Origin: Bagarius yarrelli
Taxonomy: Eukaryota > Chordata > Actinopteri > Siluriformes > Sisoridae
Assembly (NCBI GenBank): GCA_005784505.1
Contig: VCAZ01000050.1
Span: forward strand, 1,736,001 to 1,800,000
Reading direction: 5' to 3'
DNA length: 64,000 nucleotides
The notes under the pieces are model-generated. The model saw only the letters and a list, made by a program, of their open reading frames with translations, was not told the origin of the DNA and searched no databases. This document shows, one piece after another, positions 48,801-58,100 of this stretch (within the stretch, counting starts at the first letter, position 1; the number at the start of each line of letters is the position of its first letter). The position numbers and the translations under genes were made by a program.

Positions 48801-51800
48801 GACGACACTGCATTACTCATCTGCATGATTCTGGGATTCACATTACCAAATAGCCTCAAGAATATTTCCAGAAATCACCGTCAGTAAACATAATCCGCCG
48901 TGCCATCCGCAGATACTAACTAAAGTTCTATCATACAAAAATATAAGCCAGTTTCAAACATTGTCCAGAAGCGCCATTGTGTCCTGTGGTCCAAGGACTG
49001 ATTCAAAGTGGAAAAGTGTTTTATGGTCAAACAAGTCCAAATTTGACATTCTTGCCATGTCCTCTGAGACCTTCTAATGTGTTATTAGCTCAAAAGATAG
49101 AATCTTTGATAATATAGGGGCGTAATTGCAAAATAAGCTCATTTACTGGATAAAATTTCTCTGTTTAAACATTTATGTTATCGATGTTCTATTGTGAATA
49201 AAATGAAATGAAATTAACAAACGATCGGATTTGCATGCCCTGATTTCTGATGGGGCTTTTAGTTGTTTTTATTTTCCTGCTTTGCTTCTCTCATTGGTGT
49301 CTTATTGAGCTATTCAAGTTTACAACATTCATTTTGGTCTCTTTTTTTTTTTAACAGATGACTTTATAGCCATCGGACAGCGTAAGTTTTTTTTACTTCT
49401 GCAGTTTTAGACTAGTTTCTTAAAACTTGCAATCACCTTTAGTGAATTTTTTCAAAATTGTTCGTATTTTATTATTTTTTTTTCAGATGAAAGTCTCGAA
49501 AAGCCTTACGGTGAGTAACAGAAATGTAAAATGAAGTTCAAATAGAGCAGCATGTGTGTCACGTGTAAACCAAATAAATTCCCGAACTACAACCCGAATC
49601 GGAATAAAACCAAAACTAAAAAACTTTTAAATCACATGAGCTAATATTTTATTCACAGTAGATCATAGATAACATAAGAAATGTTTAAAGCAAGAAATTT
49701 TACACTTTAATTCACAAAATAAGCTAATTTCATATTTTATGCGTTCTACAGGTCCCAAAAATGTTAACAAACTTAACGAAACAAAAATAGAATTAAATAA
49801 TAAAGACAGTCATCAAATACTATTTATAATAATATAATAGGAGCTCGTGGACAGATCTCTAAATGGTAAAAACACACAAACCGTTTGGGGAAGTGGTGGC
49901 TCATGGTTAAGGTGTTGGACTACTAACCTGAAGATTGTAGGTTCAATTCCCAGATGCACCACGGCTGGGCCCCCTAACTCCAATTGTTTAGTTGTATAAA
50001 TAAGATAAATGTAAGTCACTCTGGATAAGGGCGTCTGCCAAATGCTGCAAATGTAAATGTAGAATTGTAAAAGCATAGAAGAAAAAAACGATGTGTAAAA
50101 ATGTAGAGTTTCCAGTATTGAGGATCTTATAGCTACAAGCCTTTACTTTAGACATTTTAAGAAAATAATTTTTCATATTTAAATTTTAGGTTTATAAGCC
50201 GTGCCACTTATGACACAAAATACTTTCTGACACAATTGAAAAAAAACAAAACACTGTTTTTCTCACAGCCACAGACAAAGTAGCCCTGCTGATCGGGAAC
50301 ATGTCTTATCAGAACCACCCTCAGCTGAAGGCACCCATGGTGGATGTGTACGACCTCACCAACCTGATTCGCCAGCTGAACTTTAAAGTGGTGTCACTGC
50401 TGGATCTGACTGAGTCAGAGATGCGCAATGCTGTAGACGAGTTTCTCTCCCTGCTGCACAAAGGCGTCTATGGTACAGCAGTCGTGTCTTGGGCTAAACC
50501 AAAATCCGGCTTCTCAGCTCTCCGTTATTCGGGTACACTAAAGATTAACACTATGGTTTATTTTACAGGCTTGTTGTACTACGCTGGACATGGGTATGAA
50601 AACTTTGGAAATAGTTTCATGGTGCCGGTCGATGCACCAAACCCGTACCAATCAGCAAACTGCTTGTGTGTGCAAAGCATCCTGAAACTAATGCAGGAAA
50701 AAGAGACCGGCCTCAATGTCTTCCTACTCGATATGTGCAGGAAAAGGTTAGTGAAAATGGGTGGAATTTTGAAGAAATATGTTTACATTTATGGCATTTG
50801 GCAGACGCCCTTATCCAGAGAGACTTATATTTATTAATTTTTTTTACTAGTGAGCAAACGGGGTTTAAGAGCCTTGCTCAGGGTCCCAGCAGTGGTAATT
50901 TGCAGTGCTGGGTTTTGAACCCCAATTTTGCCTTAACCACCGGTTTACCATGTTTATACAGCATCTTAAAATTTTAATAAACAAATATATTTGAATTTAT
51001 ATTTGTATAATATTTTTACTACAAATGCTGTAATTGTTCTCACAGAAACGTACATGATTGGGATACACCGAATGTTATGCTGAAGGTCACAGCCAACATC
51101 GTATTTGGTTATGCTACGTAAGTGCTTGGTTTAAAGCCACTGTCTTGTAATTTATTGTAATTTTTGTGAAAGTTCTAAATCTTAAATGCAAAAAAATCAG
51201 TTGAAACAAAAATAACCGTTATTATATCTTTTACTTAAAGCTGTCAGGATGCAGAAGCTTTTGAGTTAAGCTCCAGCGGATTTACTAATGGTGTCTTTAT
51301 CAAGTTTTTAAAAGAGCGCCTGCTGGAGGATGAAAAAATTACCGTGCTCCTGGACAGTGTTGCAGAAGGTTTGAAGATTTTACTACCTACTGCACATTTT
51401 TACAGCAATTTTTACGTTTTAGTTAAAATTAATAAATTATGAAATAAATTAAACATGACAGCTTGTGCCAATCATTATCCATCCATTTTTATATATTAGT
51501 GAAAGTTTGAACAAATTTCGACGAGTTCAAAGGTTATCACTTGGTTTGTCCTAGCCGCATGAAATGAAATGTGGAGAAGTAGTAGATCAGCGGTCAAGGT
51601 GTTTGACTGCTAATTGCAAGATTGGGGGTTTAATTCTCCACTGCTGGGCCCCTTGAGCGAAGACCCTAAGCCTTAATTACTCAGTCGTATACAAATTGTA
51701 AATGTAAAAGTGTCTTTGTGAAACAGTTAAGAGACATCCATAATTGCCTAGGGCTTTTGGATTGCTAGGAGAAAGACATTAGGAAATTATGCCATTCTTC

Positions 51801-54033
51801 TCTGCCTTGGAGGATGAATTTATTTTCTCTCTTGGGCTTTTGGATATTGGTGGCATCACTGGGATTGGACTCTTTAGACATGAATTACACCTTAATACAG
51901 ATTACGTTTAAGTAATTAAGTTTTGACTAATGTCATACTGATTCTTCTCGTGTTGTTGTGTTGTGTTACAGATATGGGTCAGTTTGATCCCACTAAGGGG
52001 AAACAAGCTCTTGAGATTCGCAGCAGTCTGTCCGAGAGACGCTCTCTAACTGACCCCATCTTGCCTGGAGAGTGTTCAGACTTAGTCCAAGCTCACAGTC
52101 TCCTCTGGGCGAAAGCAAATGGTAAATTATTTCAATTTCAAAAAGATTTCAGGTCTTTGCAATTTTATTATGTTATATGTTCCTTCTGTGTTGTAAAAGA
52201 GATGATTGATCCACTAATGAAGCCATAACAAAAAATATAAAATCTGTCTATTCTTTGTGTTTATTGTGATCCAGAGCTACCAGAAAGCATGACTCTGGAC
52301 TTTGACTGTGGCGTGCAGATAAAAATGGGTTTTGCAGCAGAGTTCTCCAACGTGCTGGTCATCTACACCGATATTGTGAAGAAACCAGAGGAGATGTCCT
52401 TGTGTCAAGCTCACCTCATTAACCTTTCAGTGAGCATAGAAAAATTTGCATCCCCCTAAAAATCATTACATCTGAAATATATTTTTAGACACAAATATTA
52501 ACATTTTCAATTTCAATCAACCAATCATAACCATCTGATAACCATCCAAACCCGCCTCAATCCATTTTTTAATTTTTCCCTTTTTATCCACGAAAAAACT
52601 GAAAAACTTCAGATGAGTAAATGCTTAGAAATAGTTTATTGGCTGAGACTGGAAATTCACTGATTCTGGAACAATTTCCTGATACTGACGATTCCTGGAT
52701 AAACATTAAATCACAACATGAAATTAGACTATAAACGATATTAAAATAATTGATACTAATCAGGAAACAACATTAGTGAATTTAGACTGTACTGATTCTA
52801 ATGATCCAAAATAAACATGAATGAATTTAGACACTGAATCATAAACAATCACTAATGAACAACTGAGTGTAAAATGTTGTGAAAGGGTGAACCTGTAGAA
52901 CCGCAATAGAGCAACATTCTTACTATAAAACAGGCTTTAGGATTATTTCATTCAATCACAACCTTTTAACATTTAACCATCACAACATCGATTTTTGAAT
53001 TTCTATGAATTAAAAAAAAATCTCACACATCTATTTCCGGTCCTGTAGGTGAGGGAAAAGTTCACACATTAACTAAACTGCACATAGAGTTTACATTCAG
53101 TACATACAATACACTTATATTATTACATTTTGCTTTACAAGGAGAAAAAACATGGATTGGTCGACACACACTGATGACATCAGATGGTTATGATTGGTTG
53201 ATTAAAATGTTAATTCAGGATTAACAAAAAATGTTAATAATCTAGGATCACAGCCTACTTGGCAAATTTATGTCCACCATGTATATAGTTTAAACTTTTA
53301 TATGTTTAGTTGCAACTATAAATGGTTAAGCATTTTTATCTTTTCCTGCAGGATCTTGACCCTAAAATGATGAATAAAGAGACTCCAGAGGAAACAGGAA
53401 GTTACCTGCTTTCAGAAAGTCTTCCCCAGCACTGCCTTTATACCAGACTCGGTTCTCTACAAAAACTTAAGGTAAAGACCTAGTTATATACCCTAGTAAT
53501 TAATAACGTGATTGGATTATCTTTATTTACATTAATGTATAGTAGCAAATTGTGTCATTATTTATGTTTAAAATTATTTTCTCAACCTACAGGAAAACCT
53601 GGCCTTCACTGTCTGTCTGCAGGCTGAGTTTACATCTCTAGATGAACAGGTACAATGGAAAAAAGAGGTGGATATCGGCAAGCCCTTAATAGCTAAGCTG
53701 GACCTGCACAGGCCCACTAGGAGAAACAGCTGTCAGCAGACATGCCTCATGCCCCATAGCCCATCCAGCAGCCCGAGCCTGAGCCAAGGAGCCGGGCAAC
53801 TACTCTTCCCCTGCCATCACCCACAGTCCAGCAGCTCCCTACTTCATGTCTGTGAGCCCGTCCGGACAGCCGCTGAAGTTTATAAAGACTCTCTGCAGAA
53901 TGATTATAACCACCGATATGACAACAATTTCTATTCACCTTATATGCATCTCCCCAGTGTTCCGATTGAAACCACTGAAGACATCGAGGATATGCAGAAT
54001 AAATTCATGGACAGTTTACATTTATATAGCTAG
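42826..54033 (+). CDS. malt1: MALT1 paracaspase (16 exons)
   Basis: An arginine-specific paracaspase and scaffold of the CARD-BCL10-MALT1 complex that activates NF-kB downstream of antigen and other receptors. Exons: 42826-42977, 43473-43636, 43857-43984, 45532-45679, 47396-47574, 47774-47870, 49358-49381, 49487-49510, 50269-50472, 50569-50746, 51046-51117, 51241-51368, 51972-52121, 52275-52429, 53352-53471, 53593-54033. Phases agree throughout (787 residues; human 824). The death domain is about 1-105 (SLKVLEAEGSPS, GCTVADLMEF). Two Ig domains follow at about 106-200 and 205-290 (YQWFK, DAGFYICRV, YQWYKNG, CEISC). The caspase-like domain runs about 305-530 with YYAGHGY (His381) and LLDMCRKR (Cys430), 49 residues apart as in human. 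A third Ig-like region spans about 545-680 (GVQIKMGFAAEFSNV). The C-terminal tail is Ser/Pro-rich. Strong match; teleost malt paralogues exist, but sequence and exon order favour malt1. Confidence 0.93.
42990..43160 (+). repeat. CATCACA-type minisatellite in malt1 intron 1
   Basis: Imperfect tandem units built from CATCACATC, CATCACAAC and CATCTCATC run for about 170 bases, starting about 12 bases after exon 1. Confidence 0.85.
43178..43472 (+). repeat. Polypyrimidine (CTCTCT/TTTCTC) tract ending at the exon 2 acceptor
   Basis: About 295 bases that are almost all C and T, with scattered G and A, run straight into the AG of malt1 exon 2. Long Ser/Leu/Phe-rich frames on the plus strand and Arg/Glu-rich frames on the minus strand across it are artefacts. 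Confidence 0.9.
44107..44829 (-). mobile_element. Non-autonomous DNA transposon with TIRs, copy 3, split by a SINE
   Basis: On the minus strand it starts GGCTGCATTTACACTGCACA and ends with the AATTGGGTCACTTGACATAT segment, matching copies 1 and 2 in the secisbp2 introns. A V-SINE is inserted at 44255-44443. It lies in malt1 intron 3. Confidence 0.65.
44255..44443 (-). mobile_element. V-SINE copy, reverse orientation, nested
   Basis: On the minus strand: a tRNA-like head near 44440 (AGCGCAGTGGTTAAGGTATT), GGGTTCAATTCCC, and the core near 44255-44300. It is nested inside the TIR element. Confidence 0.8.
45415..45465 (-). mobile_element. V-SINE 3' core fragment
   Basis: On the minus strand: AAATTTAGGTCGCTCTGAAT, then ATAGGTGTCTGCCAATTACC. 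The rest is missing. It lies about 70 bases before malt1 exon 4. Confidence 0.55.
46560..46660 (+). repeat. Purine-rich (GA)n tract
   Basis: About 100 bases of almost pure A and G (GAGAGAGAGATAGAGAAAGA and similar) with a short GACA run, in malt1 intron 4. Confidence 0.85.
47090..47258 (+). mobile_element. LINE-type 3' tail
   Basis: GGGAGTTTTTCCTTGCCACC, TGTAAAGCTGCTTTGTGACA and AGCGCTATACAAATAAAACT, ending in GAATTGAATTGAATTG. This is the same 3' segment as at 3278-3495. It lies in malt1 intron 4, about 140 bases before exon 5. Confidence 0.7.
48345..49210. mobile_element. Decayed DNA transposon with about 70-bp inverted repeats
   Basis: The arm at 48369-48435 (AATATTTTATATACAATAAC..GAGCTCATTT) is the inverted counterpart of 49129-49206 (AAATAAGCTCATTTACTGGA..TTGTGAATAAAAT). 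The inside reads as fragments of a Tc1/mariner-like transposase: TVENIIKRFRETGGISVHK at about 48700-48760, RRAIRR near 48900, and a segment like KSVLWSD around 49000-49050, with stops and frame breaks. It lies in malt1 intron 6. Confidence 0.7.
49590..49765 (+). mobile_element. Solo end of the same long-TIR DNA transposon family
   Basis: Begins TACAACCCGAATCGGAATAA and continues through CATGAGCTAATATTTTATTC and TAGATCATAGATAACATAAG, matching the arm at 48369-48435. The opposite end is absent. It lies in the malt1 intron after the second microexon. Confidence 0.65.
49888..50060 (+). mobile_element. V-SINE copy
   Basis: GGAAGTGGTGGCTCATGGTT head, GGTTCAATTCCC, a short deletion in the CCCTTAACC part, and an intact core CTCTGGATAAGGGCGTCTGC. 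Confidence 0.85.
50778..50952 (-). mobile_element. V-SINE copy, reverse orientation
   Basis: It starts about 32 bases after the exon carrying the catalytic Cys. On the minus strand it shows the core GGGCGTCTGCCAAATGCCAT and a damaged tRNA-like head. Confidence 0.82.
51572..51728 (+). mobile_element. V-SINE copy, diverged
   Basis: GGAGAAGTAGTAGATCAGCG head, GGGTTTAATTCTCC, and a shortened 3' part (TTGTAAATGTAAAAGTGTCT). It is in malt1 intron 12. Confidence 0.7.
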
Positions 54034-54339
54034 CCGTGAACTGGGGGGTCAGGGACATAAACTGGAAAAGAAAATAATTTAAAATCTCAAATTATATAAT
54101 ATTAATAATGTTCAGATGAATCATATTAGATATTTTGAATAATACTTGGTTTTTAATAGTGGTTTATAGATGCATTGTATTGCTGATGACTATTCAAAAT
54201 GTATATGTATGTATGTATAATGCCATATGACACCATAACTTAGAATATCATTATTTAAACTTTTTTATTATCTACAAAAGTGAGTAAGCAAGTGATGAAG
54301 GCTACTTTTATGTGTATATTTCCAATTTTTATAATATCT

Positions 54340-54345
54340 AATAAA
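54340..54345 (+). terminator. Polyadenylation signal of malt1
   Basis: AATAAA about 307 bases after the malt1 stop codon, in AT-rich 3' UTR. Confidence 0.45.
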
Positions 54346-54607
54346 AAAGGACACCAAAAACAGAAATTTTGAAAATTATTCTAATGCACTACACAAAGTC
54401 AAAGACTCCAAGATAGAATGCTACAAATTACACAGATCCAGCTGCACATTTCCTAAACCGCTGGGATGGGATGCCAACTGATCACAGGGCACCACTGCAC
54501 ACACATATACACACTTTGGAAAATGTTATGTCTTCAGGCTTTGAAAAGAAACCTAGTGTATAAATTTACAGCTGTCGATATTAAAAAAGGTATTTTAAGC
54601 TATTACT

Positions 54608-54758
54608 TTTCTGGCATTTTATCAATTCCCTTATTTAGAGTGACTTACATTTATACAACTGAGCAATTTGGAGTTGAGTGGCACAATGGCAACTTCGTAA
54701 TACTAGGAAATGAAACCCAGGTCTTCCAGTTAGTCCAACCCCTAAACCACTTCCCCAA
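54608..54758 (-). mobile_element. V-SINE copy, reverse orientation, diverged
   Basis: On the minus strand: tRNA-like head near 54740, GGGTTTCATTTCC, and TATAAATGTAAGTCACTCTA before a damaged core. It starts about 575 bases after the malt1 stop. Confidence 0.7.
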
Positions 54759-55103
54759 CAAACATCACTGTAAAATGTAATTTCTGAACATGGTGAAATA
54801 AATGTATAGAATACAGACATATATTTGCACTTATTTATTCATGATATAGTTCTCCTTTTATCAGCGGTAGGCTATATGACGTGGGCTTACTAAAAGATCA
54901 TTTAATCCAAGCTGGTCTGTGGCTGGCTGCCTCCATCCTCATGATTAATTCAAAACAAGCATACCTCACTTCTGCAAAGTCACCATGGCTGCGGAAGGAA
55001 GGGGTGGGGTGTAAAAGAGGTAGAGGGAGTGCATGTGTGTGCACTCACACATACAGAGAAGCAGTAGACTCGCAGGCCTTGCATCAGACAGGGAAGCACT
55101 GAA

Positions 55104-58100
55104 ATGTCTCTGTTTGGACAAAATTACAAAAGCTATAATGTAAATGCTATGCATTTGTTACTTGTTTTGCTGTACTGGCAAGGTGTAAACACAGGTAAAG
55201 TATATGTGTATTTTCTGAGTATATAGATATGTATTATTATTCTGTCTTTATTAAGCCAGAGAGAAAAATAGCTTTCTGATGCTGTGACCTTCTAAATAGA
55301 GTAGGTTATAAGTATGTAACTAGATATGCCTTTGCACAATATATTGGATGTATTAATCTGGAAATTGGAATTTTAATCACCATTGAAGGAATACTTAATT
55401 TGTGCCTTTAATTCTGTTTCTGTTTCTGTTTCTGATTTTGTTTTATTTTATTTTTTAAATAAAGAGACCAACTCCTCTTCAATGAGTGATGATGCTGTTA
55501 CATCACGTAGTACTATAGTACATAAAGGTAAACTGGATTCATTCTGTTCTAAAATTAAACTCCAGTTAAAAGTTTCTGAAATTTTACTTAAATAAATATT
55601 TACCAAGTGACTTAAATTGTATACAGATTATAAGTGTGTATATCTTTATATTTAGCATAGTAAAATAGTATTATATGTTAAATAACATGAATTTCTATGG
55701 GTAAGGCTTGCCAGGTGTGTCGCCCTGCCGGGCCACCGGAGGGAAACGAGTCTTTGTGTGTTGTTGTTGTATTCCATGTGCTTAATATTTGTTTATGTTG
55801 TCCTGTGATTGGTTTCTTTTGGTCATGTGTTCCCTTAATGTGTTCAGGTTTGACTTGTTAAGTTAGTCCTGCTTTTAGTCTAGTATATACTGTCTTTGGT
55901 GAGATATTGTTTCCTGTACTGCTGCCTGGTAAATTTATGTTTGGTGTTCAAGTCAAGTCGAGTCAAGTCGAGTCTTTGTTTATTGTTTTGTGTCACTTTG
56001 AGTTAATAAACTGCAGTTGGGTGTAAAACTACCCGCCTCAGTCAGTAGACTCTTAACACTATGTATTGTTGTTATATCCCTGATGTATATTTTGCTCCTA
56101 AATTCATTTTCTTCCAACACGCAGGTCAAAGTGATATCATCATTCAAGAACTTGAAATCCTGAAACCCCAAATCATAGAGCTTCAGTGTAACCTGACTGA
56201 CATTCCAAGTAAACCCTCAAACATCACAGGCTTCTGGAGAAAGGACGGCAAAGATATTGAAAACACCCAACAAACTATTTATAGGCACAATGAACAGTAT
56301 ATCCTTAAATCGATGTACGTGTAAAACATTGTAGTCATTGTTTTAAGTAATGTTTCATATGATGGTTATAGTAATTTAGGCTAATAAATGTTCAAAGTAC
56401 AATATATGCGTTTACCAAAAAAAAAAAGTTTTTTTATTCTGCCTTTGTAATTCGTATTTATTACCTTCTTAAACGCTGGCAGTAAAATTAGCAAACAGAC
56501 AAAGATTTTTTTGATATTATACACACTGTATAGTTTACAAGAAACTACAGTATTTTTAAGATCAATACATCCTAACACGCTATTTTACTTGTTTTTAGCT
56601 TTAATATCCAGGCCAATGATCTCGGAAATTACTCCTGTATATTCAACTATTTGGAAAAGGAAGCACAAGCTACTTTTGTTTTAAAAGGTATGTCATGTTG
56701 AAGCAGGGACGCTGCTAACAGTTTTGGGCCCTATAAAAGAATGTAGAGGTTGGGCCTCCTATCACACCCATTTCACACTGTTACTACTAATAAAAACCAT
56801 TGTCTTGGGCAGCAATGTGGCTTAGTGTTTAGCACTGTTGCCTCACAGCAACAAGAAGGTCCTGGGTTTGATTCCTGGCCAAGGCTTCTGTGTGGGCTCT
56901 CCATTTTTTTCCCCCACAGTCCAAAAACATGTATGTTCGGTTAATTGGTGATTCTAAATTGCTCATAGGAGTGAGTGTGAGTGGGTGTGTGTGGTCCTGT
57001 GATGGACTGGAGATCTGTTTGGTGTCCCCTCCTGCCTTTCGCCCTTTTAGGGACAGCTGGGATAGACTCCAGCAGATCCCTGTGACCCCGAATTAGGTAA
57101 TAAGTGGGTATAGAAGATGAATGAATGAACCACTGTCTTGAATCAGTTTCATTTAATCATAGCAAATTCTAATGTTACTGGACACATAACTGCTGTAAAT
57201 GCCTTTTAGTGTTTAAAACTTGAAATTATTCTCAACTATGTTTTGTCTAAACAGTGCCTGAAATTAAAGAAAAGCAAGACAGGCCTATAGTGAGTTATAT
57301 TGGAGATACAGTTGTACTGAAGTGTGTCATCCAGCCTACACCCAACACCTGGGAATGGTACAAATCCAATGGCACTGAAAAGGTAAAAACACTCTCTATA
57401 TGCAGTCTTGGTTGTTTAAAAATCATACAACGTTCAACTTCACAGCTACTTATTAAGTCCATTAGTTGTAAATTTATTCCAGTAAGATTAGTTGTTTATT
57501 TAATTCAAGATGAGTGCGTTTACAGTAATAAATATAAAATAAAACTTGAAGTTAATTTTCATATTTGTAAACCATCACTAACTTTAAATATTGTCTGTCT
57601 GTTTAACTAAACTAGCCTCCAGATTACGTTTGTATACCTGCATTATGTTCAAATGGTTTTGAGATGGTGTAAATTCTATCTTCTTTAACCCAACTACATA
57701 TTCCTACCGAAATTATACTCAAATAAATAAAAAGATCCATTAAAACAGACATACATGCATTGAAATACAGTAGTCTTGTAGTGAACATTCCAAAAAAAAT
57801 GTAATAACATCTTAAACATATAATTTGTTTAATTCAGTTGCATTTTAAAAGGGCAAAGATCAGACTTTACTGTACAAAACAATTCTATTTGTAAAATATA
57901 TAAAAAAGTGTAAAAATCGATGCTGGAAATAAAAAGTTAGGACTAAAAAAAAATGCATCCTAAAACTCAACAATCAGCAGGTTTACTGGTATCTGGCATG
58001 CTTTGGGGAGGAGTGAAGGAGTGAAGAGATTGGATGCAACAAAACTTTTATTTAGAACCCAAAAGGACCAACCAAAGAAACAGGCAAAAGGAAAAACATG

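Larger units (their letters stand above)
54034..55103. other. malt1 3' UTR and emb upstream region
   Basis: Contains the malt1 3' UTR, a reversed V-SINE, and about 300 bases before the emb start with a GGAAGGGGTGGGGTG G-rich box near 54995-55010. No extra gene was recognised; the 73-codon frame at 54881-55102 has no family features. Confidence 0.5.

Noticed and set aside
48602..48853. Intact transposase gene
   Set aside because: Only short transposase-like fragments in different frames with stops; the element is dead.
54881..55102. 73-codon frame before emb
   Set aside because: It ends two bases before the emb start codon, but has no splice link and no recognisable domain; more likely promoter and 5' UTR.
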